64,000 bases of DNA from Maricaulis sp947259345 (GCA_965217205.1 OZ244254.1:310001-374000); one strand, 5' to 3'; shown: positions 35,250 to 45,165, numbered from the stretch's first letter. The notes: generated by a model from the letters alone, not told the origin. Made by a program: numbers and translations.

Positions 35250-36035
35250 ATGGTCGACGCTGCCGCCACCGAGCCGCGCCTTACCGGAACTGTTCCGCTC
35301 TACAAGAATGTAGAGCCGCTCAACCGACAAAAACACGCCACTTACGGGGTGAATACGGTCACGCAGCCGTTCAACTTCCTGAAAGAATGGCATTTCGTGC
35401 CGGCCATCAGCGCCGAGTTCGCCTTCGCCTGCGGCAGCTATCCGATCATCTTCCTCGGTGAGAAGAAGATGCCGGTTCTGGTCATGGGCCTGCGTCAGGG
35501 TTCAAACCTCTTCGTCACCGAAGACGGCCAGTTCGACAATGAGCACTACATTCCGGCCTATGTCCGCCGCTACCCGTTCGTGAGCGCGGCGAACCCGAAC
35601 GACCAGCCGTCAACGGTCTGTGTCGATCTGGACGCCGACTTCGTCGTTTCGGAAAACCCGGAGCGTCCTTTCTTCGACGCCAATGGCGAGCCGACGGATT
35701 ACACGCAGCAAGCGATCGATTTCGTGTCGGCCTTCGAGAATGACGCGAAGACTACGGAAGCTTTTGTCGAGCGTCTGATCGCGCTGGACCTGCTCGAGAA
35801 GAAAGACGTCAAGGTTTCCAATCCGCAGGACCCGGACAACCCGGTTACCGTGGCTGAATACTTCGGTGTCTCCTCGGAGAAATTTGACGCTCTTCCGGCA
35901 GACAAGCTCAAGGAAATGCAGACCAATGGCGATCTCGGTGCCATTGTCTCGCACATCATTTCCCTGCAGCGCTGGGAACGTATCCTGCGCCGCACGTCGA
36001 GTGTGGCCAACGCTGCGGCGTCGGCCCAAGCCTGA
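35250..36035 (+). CDS. SapC-family protein
   Basis: 261 residues from an ATG after GAAGGGG. SapC marks: a VPLYKNVEPLNRQKHATYGV opening, FVPAISAEFAFACGSYPIIF and FVTEDGQFDNEHYIPAYVRR. The family is named for a gene next to a surface-layer locus, yet the proteins have no signal peptide and their job is unknown; they are frequent in Caulobacter relatives. The longer frame to 35169 lacks a ribosome site. A strong terminator follows, so it is a single transcription unit. Confidence 0.88.
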   Translation: MVDAAATEPRLTGTVPLYKNVEPLNRQKHATYGVNTVTQPFNFLKEWHFVPAISAEFAFACGSYPIIFLGEKKMPVLVMGLRQGSNLFVTEDGQFDNEHYIPAYVRRYPFVSAANPNDQPSTVCVDLDADFVVSENPERPFFDANGEPTDYTQQAIDFVSAFENDAKTTEAFVERLIALDLLEKKDVKVSNPQDPDNPVTVAEYFGVSSEKFDALPADKLKEMQTNGDLGAIVSHIISLQRWERILRRTSSVANAAASAQA

Positions 36036-36058
36036 ACGCCTGACGCATCCAAATGAAG

Positions 36059-36090
36059 AACGGCCGCGCCTGTCTGGCGCGGCCGTTTGC
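36059..36090 (+). terminator. Rho-independent terminator after sapC
   Basis: AACGGCCGCGCC pairs perfectly with GGCGCGGCCGTT (12 pairs, loop TGTCT), followed by a short T tail. Confidence 0.88.
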
Positions 36091-36192
36091 ATTTGTGATC
36101 ACGGTTGCGGGATCGCGGTTCGACCTTTGCGGAAAAGCGACTATATCCTCAACGCAAACGCTGGTTTCAGCAGATTTCCACGAGGTTTTTTG

Positions 36193-38319
36193 ATGCGTGT
36201 CCTGAACGGGCTTTCCGGTTTTATCCTTTTGGTCGCGCTGGCTGCCCTCGGCAGCTTCACGCCCGCTTCTGCCCAATCGGGCTGGTCGCGGGGGGAAGCC
36301 ATCATCGAGGCTGAACTGGTTGCCGAGCAATCGGTCGTCGCTCCGGGTGACAGCTTTTATATCGGACTGCATCAGATCATGCCGGATGGATGGCATACTT
36401 ATTGGCGCAATCCGGGCGATAATGGCCTGCCGGTGGAAATCGACTGGACCCTGCCGGGCGGCGTCACAGTCGGTGAGGTCGTCTGGCCGATGCCGATCGA
36501 GCTACCCCTGACCGATGCGATCATGGACTACGGTTACAAGGGCGAGCTGGTCTTGCCGATGCCGGTTTCAGTCCCCGCCGATTATGCCGGTTCCACGCTC
36601 GCATTGCGAGCCGATGCCACTTGGCTGGTTTGTGAAGTTATCTGCGTCCCCGAAGAGCGCACGCTCTCACTGACCCTCGATGTCGGCCCTGAAGCGCAGC
36701 GCGATGAAGCGGGTTATTGGTATATCCGCGAGGCGCTGGACGCCGAACCTCAGCTGGACCCGGCTGTTTCCGCGAGCCTCTCGATCGAAGGCGGGCGCGT
36801 CATTCTCGAGCTGGCCGGCAGTGATTTTGCCAATCCGGACGCGATCGAGGATCTCCGATTCTTCCCCTATGAAACCGGCGTGATCCGCAATGCGGGCGCA
36901 CAGATTGTACAGGCGGGTGAGGGAACAACCCTGGTCTTGATGGAGCCAGGCTATGCCGCGTCAAGCGCCGGCCGTGCCCGCCAGGACGGTGTCGTCAGTT
37001 GGCAGACCAGCGGATCAGAGGTTCGGCAAGCTATCGCGGTCGAGGCCGAGCCGGGCACCGGCGGTTTCGGTCTCGCCCCCGTGTCGGGCGGGATGCCCTC
37101 GGCTGACGGGATGAGCACGGGATTGCTCAGCCTTGTTCTGCTCGCTTTCGGTGGCGGACTGATCCTCAATCTGATGCCCTGCGTCTTCCCGGTCCTGTCG
37201 ATCAAGGTTTTGAAATTTGTGCAGGCCGCCCATGCTGATTCCGGTGCTGTTCGGCGTCAGGGCGGATTTTTCCTGATCGGTGTGCTGTTGAGTTTTGTCG
37301 GTCTGGCCGGGGCATTGGTCCTGTTGCGTGAAGTGGGCCTCCCGGTGGGCTGGGGTTTCCAGCTTCAGGTGCCAGTCGTGGTCGCAATCCTGTCACTTCT
37401 GCTCTTCGCGATTGGCCTCAACCTGATGGGGGCGCTCGAGGTTGGCACGCGCATGATGGGCCTGGGTGCCGGTCTGGCGGACAAGCCGGGCTGGAAGGGC
37501 GCTTTCTTTACCGGCGTTCTGGCTGTCGTGGTCGCGGCGCCGTGCGTCGGGCCGCTGGCCGCCGGCGCGCTGGGGCTGGCCCTGACCCAGCCGGCACCGG
37601 TGGTGCTGCTGGTCGCGGCCGCCATGGGACTGGGCCTTGCTGCGCCCTTTGTCATCTTCTCCCTGTCACCAACCCTGTTGCGTTTTCTGCCCAAGCCGGG
37701 GGCCTGGATGGTGACTTTCCGCCAATTCCTCGCCTTCCCGATGTTCGCCTCGGTGATCTGGCTGAGCTGGGTGCTGACGCTGCAATCCGGTCCGATCGCC
37801 CTGGTTTTCCTGGGTGCGGCCATGCTGGCGCTCAGTTTCGCGATCTGGGCGCACGGCCAGGGACACACAATCTGGTCGATCATCGCCATTCTCGCGCTGC
37901 TGGGTGGTGTGATCAGCGTTGTGGCGATTGCACGCCTGCCCACCACGACCAGCACGCAGACCCTTTCCGGACGGGTCGAGCCCTGGTCGCATGAGCGGGT
38001 CGCCGAGCTTCAGGCCATGGGGCAGCCGGTTTTTGTCGATGTTACAGCGGCCTGGTGCGTGACCTGCCAGATCAACAAGCTGACTGTTCTGGACTCGGAG
38101 ACGGTCGAAGATGCGTTTGATCGCTTTGGTGTTGCCAGCCTGCGCGCTGACTGGACCAATCGCAATGAGACCATTGCCAATCTGATCGCCGATCACGGGC
38201 AGGCGGGTGTGCCGCTCTATCTGCTCTTCCCGGCGTCCGGCGGTGAACCGCGTGTCCTGCCGACGGTCCTGTCCTCCGGTGGTATGGTCGAGGCGCTGGA
38301 GTGGGCGGCCAATAATTAG
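36193..38319 (+). CDS. DsbD/ScsB-like thiol:disulfide interchange protein
   Basis: 708 residues. Signal peptide 1-28 (ending ASAQS). The N-terminal periplasmic domain holds LVCEVICVPEERT (cysteine pair). A central block of eight transmembrane helices has the paired cysteines in NLMPCVFPVLSIKVL and VVAAPCVGPLAAG. The C-terminal thioredoxin domain has WCVTCQINK (CVTC). This three-part cysteine relay carries electrons from cytoplasmic thioredoxin to the periplasm for disulfide repair or cytochrome maturation. ATG 36193 is chosen for the signal peptide. Its stop overlaps the opposing gene by four bases. Confidence 0.92.
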   Translation: MRVLNGLSGFILLVALAALGSFTPASAQSGWSRGEAIIEAELVAEQSVVAPGDSFYIGLHQIMPDGWHTYWRNPGDNGLPVEIDWTLPGGVTVGEVVWPMPIELPLTDAIMDYGYKGELVLPMPVSVPADYAGSTLALRADATWLVCEVICVPEERTLSLTLDVGPEAQRDEAGYWYIREALDAEPQLDPAVSASLSIEGGRVILELAGSDFANPDAIEDLRFFPYETGVIRNAGAQIVQAGEGTTLVLMEPGYAASSAGRARQDGVVSWQTSGSEVRQAIAVEAEPGTGGFGLAPVSGGMPSADGMSTGLLSLVLLAFGGGLILNLMPCVFPVLSIKVLKFVQAAHADSGAVRRQGGFFLIGVLLSFVGLAGALVLLREVGLPVGWGFQLQVPVVVAILSLLLFAIGLNLMGALEVGTRMMGLGAGLADKPGWKGAFFTGVLAVVVAAPCVGPLAAGALGLALTQPAPVVLLVAAAMGLGLAAPFVIFSLSPTLLRFLPKPGAWMVTFRQFLAFPMFASVIWLSWVLTLQSGPIALVFLGAAMLALSFAIWAHGQGHTIWSIIAILALLGGVISVVAIARLPTTTSTQTLSGRVEPWSHERVAELQAMGQPVFVDVTAAWCVTCQINKLTVLDSETVEDAFDRFGVASLRADWTNRNETIANLIADHGQAGVPLYLLFPASGGEPRVLPTVLSSGGMVEALEWAANN

Positions 38320-38792
38320 CCGTCCGAAATGGCCGGACAGCTGGCCGGAAGCGGGACGCTATCGAGATCGGCTTCCCCGTCGACGGCCGGCGCAATCTCG
38401 CTGGCATCCGACATCAGCGCTGCCAGGTCCGCATAGATGTGGGCCTGTTGGGCCGCCGTTTCGGCTGCGTTAAGCGCCTCGAGGCGTGATGAGGCATCCG
38501 CGGACATGCCTCGGAAGATGCAGCGCAGATCGAGGGGGCCGCCAGCCTCGTCAATGCGGCGGCTCATCAGCATGGCTTCCAGGGCGAATTGCTCCAGTTC
38601 GAAGGAAAACGGGTCCTCAATGTCGAGCGGCGTGGCAGGGGCTGCCGGACGGCTGGCGGCCTCGCGAGAGCGGACCCGGGCGGTTTGACCAATGGCCTCG
38701 GCGAAGGCGGCAAACTCGCTGCCGGGGCCGGCCGACGCGGCGCTGGAAGTCAGAACAAGCGCGATCGAGGCAGCTAGCAGGGCGGATTTCAT
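38316..38792 (-). CDS. Hypothetical secreted protein
   Basis: 158 residues. Signal peptide 1-21 (ending ASAGP). The mature part is helical with two cysteines (DLRCIF and PASCPA) that may pair. GAGAG precedes the ATG; a GTG one codon earlier is an alternative. No recognised family. It converges on the DsbD-like gene and overlaps it by four bases. Confidence 0.65.
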   Translation of the reverse strand: MKSALLAASIALVLTSSAASAGPGSEFAAFAEAIGQTARVRSREAASRPAAPATPLDIEDPFSFELEQFALEAMLMSRRIDEAGGPLDLRCIFRGMSADASSRLEALNAAETAAQQAHIYADLAALMSDASEIAPAVDGEADLDSVPLPASCPAISDG

Positions 38793-38972
38793 CACTCTCT
38801 CCGGTCAGTTCAATCCTGATTATCGCAGTAACGCCTTGATTTCCGGTGAATGGACCGGCATCTCCCCTCTCAGCCTGCACAGGCGGGTTCACAGGGCCCG
38901 CTCGCTCGTGGAAAACACCGCCTGATCAAGACCGCAGCGCCGGGCGCTGCGGCGGACAAACCGGAGATCGTG

Positions 38973-40448
38973 ATGAGCGCCAAGAAACCCTTCCGACCCA
39001 AGGCCCGCCGACCGCGTGGCTTTGAAGATCGCAGCGGGTCTGTTCTCCGGGTCGAGCGCCATCTCGTCGAAACGGCCAGCCGTGTCTACGACGATTGGGG
39101 TTTCGAGCCGCTGCAAACCTCGGCGTTCGAATATGCTGACGCGCTCGGCAAATTCCTGCCCGACGAGGAGCGCCCCAATGAGGGCGTCTTTGCGCTTGAG
39201 GATGATGACGGCCAATGGTTGTCGCTGCGCTATGACCACACCGCGCCGCTGGCCCGTTTCGTGGCCGAGAATTTTCAGGACCTGAACAAGCCCTATCGCC
39301 GCTATCAGGCCGGCGATGTCTGGCGCAATGAAAAGCCGGGACCGGGGCGTTTCCGCCAATTCGTGCAGTGCGATGCCGACACGGTCGGCGCCGGCAGCCC
39401 CTCGGCCGATGCCGAGATGATCGCGCTCGCCGCCGATGTGATGCGGGCGGTCGGTCTGGCCGATGGTGATTATGTCGTGCGGGTCAATGACCGGCGCATC
39501 CTCGACGGTGTGCTGGAAAGCATCGGTGCCGCGGATCCGGAGCGCCGCATGCGCGTGCTTCGCGCCGCTGACAAGCTTGACCGTTTGGGGCGTGACGGCG
39601 TTGCGCTTCTTCTCGGCGAGGGCCGCAAGGACGAGTCCGGCGACTATACCGAAGGCGCAAAGCTGGATGCAGGCGGGATTGATACCGTCCTCGGATTCCT
39701 GGATGCCGGTGGTGGCAGCCGCAGCGACGTCATCGCCCGCCTTGAACCGCTGATCGGCACGTCACAGACCGGCAAGGCCGGTCTGGCGGCGCTGGCGGAG
39801 ATTGATGGGGTGCTGTCGGCCATCGGCGTTGATGGTGACCGCGCCCTGTTTGACCCGTCGGTCGTTCGCGGTCTTGGCTACTACACTGGCCCGGTCTTCG
39901 AGGCCGAGCTGCTGGCCCAGGCGCAATATGAGGACGGCTCACCTATCCAGTTCGGCTCGGTCGGCGGCGGTGGGCGCTATGATGACCTGGTTTCGCGCTT
40001 CACCGGGCAGGCTGTGCCGGCGACCGGTTTCTCTTTCGGGGTCAGCCGCTTCGCCGCTGCCCTGTCCGCCCTGGGTCTGACCGGTTCGGTCGAGGAAAAG
40101 CCGCTGGTCCTCGTTGTCGCCAGCGAGAAGGACCGCTCGGCCGATTATCTGGCCATGGCGGGCGAGCTGCGGGCGGCCGGTTTCCGGGCCGAGGCCTTTG
40201 TCGGGTCAGGCAATATGGGCAAGCAGATGAAGTATGCGGATCGCCGCGGTGCGGTGGCGGCCGTTATCGTCGGCTCGAACGAGCGCGAAGAGGGCCTCGT
40301 CACGATCAAGGATCTCAAGCTGGGCGCGCGCCTGGCCGCTGATATCAGCGACAACAAGGCCTGGCGGGAAGAGCAGCCGGCCCAGGAAACGGTGGCCCGC
40401 GAGGGCTGGATTGCGGCGGTATCCGCAGTCGCGCAACGCAACAAGTAG
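38973..40448 (+). CDS. hisS: Histidyl-tRNA synthetase (alphaproteobacterial type)
   Basis: 491 residues, class II synthetase. Motif 2 reads YRRYQAGDVWRNEKPGPGRF then RQFVQCDADTVG. The histidine-binding region is GLGYYTGPVFE and motif 3 lies in GSVGGGGRYDDL and ATGFSFGVSR. The C-terminal anticodon-binding domain starts near KPLVLVVASEKD. The sequence is of the divergent alphaproteobacterial HisRS type, known to pair with tRNA-His lacking the extra G at -1. ATG 38973 follows GGAG. No linked hisZ or hisG is seen. Confidence 0.95.
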   Translation: MSAKKPFRPKARRPRGFEDRSGSVLRVERHLVETASRVYDDWGFEPLQTSAFEYADALGKFLPDEERPNEGVFALEDDDGQWLSLRYDHTAPLARFVAENFQDLNKPYRRYQAGDVWRNEKPGPGRFRQFVQCDADTVGAGSPSADAEMIALAADVMRAVGLADGDYVVRVNDRRILDGVLESIGAADPERRMRVLRAADKLDRLGRDGVALLLGEGRKDESGDYTEGAKLDAGGIDTVLGFLDAGGGSRSDVIARLEPLIGTSQTGKAGLAALAEIDGVLSAIGVDGDRALFDPSVVRGLGYYTGPVFEAELLAQAQYEDGSPIQFGSVGGGGRYDDLVSRFTGQAVPATGFSFGVSRFAAALSALGLTGSVEEKPLVLVVASEKDRSADYLAMAGELRAAGFRAEAFVGSGNMGKQMKYADRRGAVAAVIVGSNEREEGLVTIKDLKLGARLAADISDNKAWREEQPAQETVAREGWIAAVSAVAQRNK

Positions 40449-40498
40449 TGGCGAAAAGTCGAGCGGATGGCGAGGCTTATCCCCAAGCGTTAAGATAA

Positions 40499-40641
40499 TG
40501 GGGGTTGACGTAACCAGAGTGCTACGTCAACGTCGAAAACGGACTGGGCCTGACCGCTCTGTCCTTTGGCGTTTCGGGGAGGAGACGCCCTTTATCGACC
40601 AACCGTTATCTCGGGGCTGGCTTTTGCCAGCCCCTTTTTTT
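40499..40641 (+). ncRNA. Candidate small RNA ending in a strong terminator
   Basis: There is no ORF between hisS and the opposing gene. The stretch holds three well-formed hairpins: TTGACGTA/TACGTCAA (40505-40530, perfect 8 bp, 10-base loop), GGCGTT/GACGCC (about 40568-40590), and the terminator at 40613-40641. The terminator lies about 170 bases after the hisS stop, so it could also be just a long hisS 3' UTR. No clear promoter was found. Confidence 0.4.
40613..40641 (+). terminator. Rho-independent terminator
   Basis: GGGGCTGG pairs with CCAGCCCC (loop CTTTTG), followed by seven T residues. Confidence 0.92.
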
Positions 40642-40733
40642 GTGCGCTTTCACAATAGGCTGGGCCTGTTTGCCACGAGAAAGGGCGGGCCGCATGTGCG
40701 AGCCCGCCCTTTTGGAATCGGTGCCGGACCGGC

Positions 40734-41831
40734 CTAGCGCTCGTCGTCATCCTCATCGATTTCGACAATCACGACCCGCTCGCCGCCATCCAGTTCGATG
40801 ACGCGTCGGCCTTCCCCGCGGCGCAGGCGTTCAACACGCATTTCGCGCTCGGCGCGACGCCCGTCATGACGGCCCTCCAGACGGTCGATCTCAAGCCGGT
40901 TCAGCCAGTCGACCAGATCGTCGCCGGTTTGTTCCTCACCATCGATCCAGACGCGGCGGCGGCCATCTTCGTCCTCGATCCGGATGTCGTCGGCGTCATT
41001 ATTGCGGAGGACGTCTTGCAGGCGTTCGACATTTGCCCGGCCAGCCTGCCTATCACTGCGCAGGACTTCGACGCGGGCTCGCGCCCTGTCCCGTTCTGCA
41101 CGTGCGATTTCGCGTTCGGCGCGCGCCATCTCACGGGCGGCGCGGCGGACCTCGATCCGGGCCATGCGGCGGGCACCTTCCATTTCGGCGTGGGCCTCGC
41201 GCATTTCCCGACGCGTCTCGTGCATGGCCTCCCGAATCTCTTCGCGGGCCTCACGGATTTCGGCGCGTACTTCCTCGCGTTCCTCCGGTGTGAGGTTGTC
41301 CCAATCATCCGTGTGGACGATGCGGCCTTCATCGAGGCCGGCCAAGGCCAACTCAAGAGACGCCATGACGCCGGCTTCGATGCCCTCGACATCCATGTCG
41401 ATGACCATGCGCGCGATATGATCTTCCATCTCGGCGAGATGTTCCACGCGCTCGGCCATATGCAGTTCGAACGTCCGGCCCATGCGGGCATGGTCGCCTT
41501 CGATGACGCGGACATTCACGCCGTCGATCACGACCACACCGTCATGTTCGACATCGACCACTTGGCCATCAATGCGCACTTCGCCGTCGACAATCTCGAT
41601 CTCCTGGCCATCGACATTGATCACCGAGCGTTCGCCGTCGCGATCGATATGGATGGTGCGATCGCCACCGGCGCCGCGCACTTCCACGATCTGACCATCA
41701 TCGCCGATAAATGTTGCATGGCTGTCGCTCGCGACATGAATGCGGGTATGCCGGTCGCGATCATCGTCCAGCGCATAGGCGGTGGCACCGGTCACGGCCA
41801 GGGCAATACCCGCCATCAGAAATTTTCTCAT
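40734..41831 (-). CDS. Secreted hypothetical protein with a long charged helix
   Basis: 365 residues. Signal peptide 1-20 (ATAYALD). A beta-rich acidic N-terminal domain (VINVDGQEIEIVDGEVRIDG repeats of Asp-Gly turns) is followed at about 175-280 by an almost pure Glu/Arg/Ala/Met helix (EEREEVRAEIREAREEIREA and onwards), predicted to be a single charged helix or coiled coil. A short acidic C-terminus ends EIDEDDDER. Resembles DUF-type periplasmic proteins near anti-sigma genes in Caulobacterales, but I do not recognise it. A structural spacer or scaffold role is a guess. Confidence 0.72.
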   Translation of the reverse strand: MRKFLMAGIALAVTGATAYALDDDRDRHTRIHVASDSHATFIGDDGQIVEVRGAGGDRTIHIDRDGERSVINVDGQEIEIVDGEVRIDGQVVDVEHDGVVVIDGVNVRVIEGDHARMGRTFELHMAERVEHLAEMEDHIARMVIDMDVEGIEAGVMASLELALAGLDEGRIVHTDDWDNLTPEEREEVRAEIREAREEIREAMHETRREMREAHAEMEGARRMARIEVRRAAREMARAEREIARAERDRARARVEVLRSDRQAGRANVERLQDVLRNNDADDIRIEDEDGRRRVWIDGEEQTGDDLVDWLNRLEIDRLEGRHDGRRAEREMRVERLRRGEGRRVIELDGGERVVIVEIDEDDDER

Positions 41832-42027
41832 TGCTGCAATCCCTCTTCGATATGACGCAAATGTGATCGCTGCCGCCTTACGGCGTTCCTGTGCCGGCCT
41901 AAAATATTTGTCACCTGATCAGCCGCGCGCGACGCGTTCGGAACAAGGCTGACGTGCCGCACAGGCTTGCCACCGGGCGGGTCGGTCCGCATGCTCATGG
42001 CCGGGGATTGGCAAGGAATAGTGGCTC

Positions 42028-43146
42028 ATGGATCGGCGACGCGTATTGCAATCAGGTCTCGCCGCCACACTGATGGCGACGGCCGGGACGACCGCGCAGG
42101 CACGATTGCGCACAAGCGTGCGCGACGCGCTGGATCGACCATTGGCCGAGCGCGTCGGTGACATGTTGCTGCTTGGTTTTATCGGTTCGCACAATGAGAC
42201 CGAAGGGGCCGACATCATCGATGCCCATCTCGCTGCCAACCGCATCGGCGGCGTCCTCTTCCTGCGCCATAATGTGCGCTCGCGCGACGGGGCGGAGGGT
42301 TCGGCGGCGCGTTTCCTGGCCACGCGTCCGGGGGCCTGGATGGCGATCGACCAGGAAGGCGGTCTGGTCCAGCGCCTGTCCCGGGATCTCGGCTATACGC
42401 ACATTCCACGCGCCATGCAGGTGGCGGAAGCGCGGTCCCCGGAAAGTGCCGGTGATCTCTACCGGCTGGGTGCGAGCGAGTTCCGCGCCGCCGGCTTCAA
42501 CATGAATCTGGCGCCTGTTGCCGACCTCCACGATCCCGAAAACTCCGTGATCGGTCGTCACGGACGCGCCTATGGCACGGATGGCGGGACCATTGCCGAC
42601 TATGCCTCGGCCTTTATCGATGCCTTCGAGGCGGAAGGCGCGGTCTGCGCGATCAAGCATTTCCCCGGGCATGGCCGATCGCGCGGCGACAGTCATGACG
42701 GTTTCGTCGACATTTCCGACAGCTGGAGCGAGGCCGAGCTGGCCCCTTTCCGCGAACTGATCGATCGAGGGCGCGCCCATTTGATGATGGGTGGCCATCT
42801 GACCAATCGTCAGCTCGATCCCAGCGGCGAGCCGGTGACCTTTTCCGCACCGGTCCTGGATGATTTGCTGCGCCGGCAGCTAGGCTTCACGGGCGTAGTG
42901 ATGACCGATGATCTCGACATGGGCGCGATCCGGGAGAATTACGATCAGCGCGAAGCGGTCATCCGCGCCATCGAGGCCGGCAACGACATGATCATGCTGT
43001 CCAACTCTGCCGCCCCGGACGCCGAATTACCGCAACGCATTGTCGGCTGGGTCGAGGCGGCGATCCGCGAGGGCCGCCTGACCGAGCGCCGTATCAACCA
43101 GTCGGTGGCCCGACTGGCCGTGCTGAAGCAGCGGGTGGCGCTATAG
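42028..43146 (+). CDS. GH3 beta-N-acetylhexosaminidase-like protein (NagZ family)
   Basis: 372 residues. It opens MDRRRVLQSGLAATLMATAG, an RR-type (possibly Tat) signal, so unlike cytoplasmic NagZ it is probably exported. GH3 marks: AIDQEGGLVQRL (106-117), KHFPGHGRSRGDSH (210-223) with the Asp-His acid/base dyad of NagZ, and TDDLDMGAI carrying the nucleophile Asp. It probably trims GlcNAc from peptidoglycan or chitin fragments. Single gene. Confidence 0.9.
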   Translation: MDRRRVLQSGLAATLMATAGTTAQARLRTSVRDALDRPLAERVGDMLLLGFIGSHNETEGADIIDAHLAANRIGGVLFLRHNVRSRDGAEGSAARFLATRPGAWMAIDQEGGLVQRLSRDLGYTHIPRAMQVAEARSPESAGDLYRLGASEFRAAGFNMNLAPVADLHDPENSVIGRHGRAYGTDGGTIADYASAFIDAFEAEGAVCAIKHFPGHGRSRGDSHDGFVDISDSWSEAELAPFRELIDRGRAHLMMGGHLTNRQLDPSGEPVTFSAPVLDDLLRRQLGFTGVVMTDDLDMGAIRENYDQREAVIRAIEAGNDMIMLSNSAAPDAELPQRIVGWVEAAIREGRLTERRINQSVARLAVLKQRVAL

Positions 43147-43203
43147 TCGGAGGCGCCGGGACGCAGGGCCGATGCCCGAATCCCGGCTTTGATCCCCGTC
43201 GGG

Positions 43204-45165
43204 CTACTCGGCCGAAGCGTCGTCTTGCTCACGCAGATATTCATCGAGGAAGCTCACATAGGCTTCGGACGCGGTGATACGGTTCTCCCGGCGGCGGAAG
43301 CCATGGCCCTCATCCGGGAAGAGCACATACTCCACCGGTACGCCATTGGCGCGGACGGCGGCGACCAGTTCATCACTCTCCACTTGCAGCACGCGCGGAT
43401 CATTGGCGCCCTGGACGACCAGCATGGGGCGGACGACATTCTCGGCGTGGAAGAGGGGGGAGATGGCGCGGTGACGTTCGGCGTCGGTCGCCGGGTCGCC
43501 CATTTCGTCATAGAGGGCTTCGCGGAAGCTCTCCCACCAGGGCGGGATGGATGCGAGGGTGCGCTCCCAATTGGTGACGCCGAAAATATTGATCCCGACC
43601 TCAAAGGCTTCGGGATGGAAGGTGAGGGCGGCGGCGGTCATATAGCCGCCATAGGACCCGCCGATCACCCCCACCTCGTCGGCCGAGACCCAGTCCTGCG
43701 CTCGCAGCCAGTCACCGGCGGCGACAATGTCGCGCAGGTCTTCTTCGCCATGGCGGCGATCATCCATGTGGAAGAAGGTTTTGCCGTAGCCTGACGAGCC
43801 CCGGTTATTGGCGGCGTAGACGGCATAGCCGTGATTGACGAGGTGCTGGATGGTGGCCGAATAGCCGATCCGGCTCTGCCCGCCGGGACCGCCATGCACC
43901 CAGACCAGGGCCGGCACCGGGTTGTCGGCGCTGGCCTCGTGTGGGCGATAGAGAATGCCCGGGATTTCCAGCCCGTCGAAGCTTTCAAAACGCACCACTT
44001 GCGCATCCACCATTTCATCTTCCGAGATCGCCGGGTTGAGGGCATTGGTCAGCTGGGCATGCGCCTGGCTGGCCAGGTCGACGACATGGAGATTGGAGGG
44101 CGAGGTCGCGGAATTGATCAGGAAAGCAATCCGGCTCTCATCGCGTGAGAAACGGACCGAGCCGATATCACCCGCCGGCAGGTCGGGCAGGGCCAGGGTC
44201 TCGCCGCTTGTCGTGTCGAGAATGGAGACCTCGGTGCGGGCATCGGCATTGATGCCGGAGACACGGTAGCGCCCACTGTCGGAATAGATCACGAACTGGA
44301 CGTCCCATTCGGCCTCGATCAGCGGTGCGGTGTCGCCGGTTTCAAGGTCATAGGTCCAGGCCTGGTTGAACTCGCCATGCTCGTCCGTGGCATAGACGAG
44401 CTGCGTGCTGTCCGGCGTGAAGGTGTAGACGCCGTGGGCGATATTGCCTTCATGAGCCGTGATCACGCTCGGCTCGGTCTCGCCTGAAGCCAGGTCGAGG
44501 AGCAGGATGTCGCTGTCAGCGGAGGTGCGGTTGCGCACCAGGGCCAGCCAGCGCCCGTCCGGGCTGACATCGCCGATCTGCAGCGCGTCATCATTCTGGA
44601 AGACGAAACCGCTCTCATAGCTCAGCGTGTCATAGGCATAGATGTCCATCGCGCTCTGGTCGCGCTCATTGGTCATCAGCCACATGTCATTGCCATCGGG
44701 AGCCCAGCCGAGAAATTGCGCCCGGACCTCTTCGCCCGGCGTGATGTCGTTGAGACGGCCATCGAGCTCGCGCACGAAAATATGGGAGATCTCATTGCCG
44801 CCCGTGTCGGCCGTGACCACAGCGCGGTCATCGGTCGGGAACCATGACAGGGCGTAAGTGGCATTGGTCTCCGACGCGGTGAGGGCTTCGCGATCACCGG
44901 TCTCGGGATCAACGGCATAGGCATTGAAGACGCCGGTCTCATCCGAGGAGATCAGGATGCGGCTGTCATCGCTCGACCAGGCAAAGCCGGCCGATGAGGC
45001 CAGCGAAAAGCTCGTTGTCTGATGGAAGGTGGCGGCGTCATGGCGGGCGACGGCTTCGGTCGCGGCCGCTGGCGCTTCAGCGGTATCCGTCACCGTCTCG
45101 GCCGGCTGGCAGGCCGCCAACAGGCCGGCCAGAACGAAGCCTTTGCTCATGGCTATGTGTTTCAT
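43204..45165 (-). CDS. S9-family (prolyl-oligopeptidase type) peptidase lipoprotein
   Basis: 653 residues from the ATG after GGGAGG. MKHIAMSKGFVLAGLLAACQ has a lipobox (LLAAC), so it is likely anchored in the envelope. Residues about 40-390 form a WD-like beta-propeller (FAWSSDDSRILISSDETG, SPDGRWLALVRNR). The catalytic domain has GGSYGGYM (nucleophile Ser), a later GANDPRV (Asp) and DEGHGF (His). The family cleaves peptides from N-termini of short substrates. It likely serves in nutrient scavenging. The next stretch upstream is the groEL repeat array. Confidence 0.92.
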   Translation of the reverse strand: MKHIAMSKGFVLAGLLAACQPAETVTDTAEAPAAATEAVARHDAATFHQTTSFSLASSAGFAWSSDDSRILISSDETGVFNAYAVDPETGDREALTASETNATYALSWFPTDDRAVVTADTGGNEISHIFVRELDGRLNDITPGEEVRAQFLGWAPDGNDMWLMTNERDQSAMDIYAYDTLSYESGFVFQNDDALQIGDVSPDGRWLALVRNRTSADSDILLLDLASGETEPSVITAHEGNIAHGVYTFTPDSTQLVYATDEHGEFNQAWTYDLETGDTAPLIEAEWDVQFVIYSDSGRYRVSGINADARTEVSILDTTSGETLALPDLPAGDIGSVRFSRDESRIAFLINSATSPSNLHVVDLASQAHAQLTNALNPAISEDEMVDAQVVRFESFDGLEIPGILYRPHEASADNPVPALVWVHGGPGGQSRIGYSATIQHLVNHGYAVYAANNRGSSGYGKTFFHMDDRRHGEEDLRDIVAAGDWLRAQDWVSADEVGVIGGSYGGYMTAAALTFHPEAFEVGINIFGVTNWERTLASIPPWWESFREALYDEMGDPATDAERHRAISPLFHAENVVRPMLVVQGANDPRVLQVESDELVAAVRANGVPVEYVLFPDEGHGFRRRENRITASEAYVSFLDEYLREQDDASAE

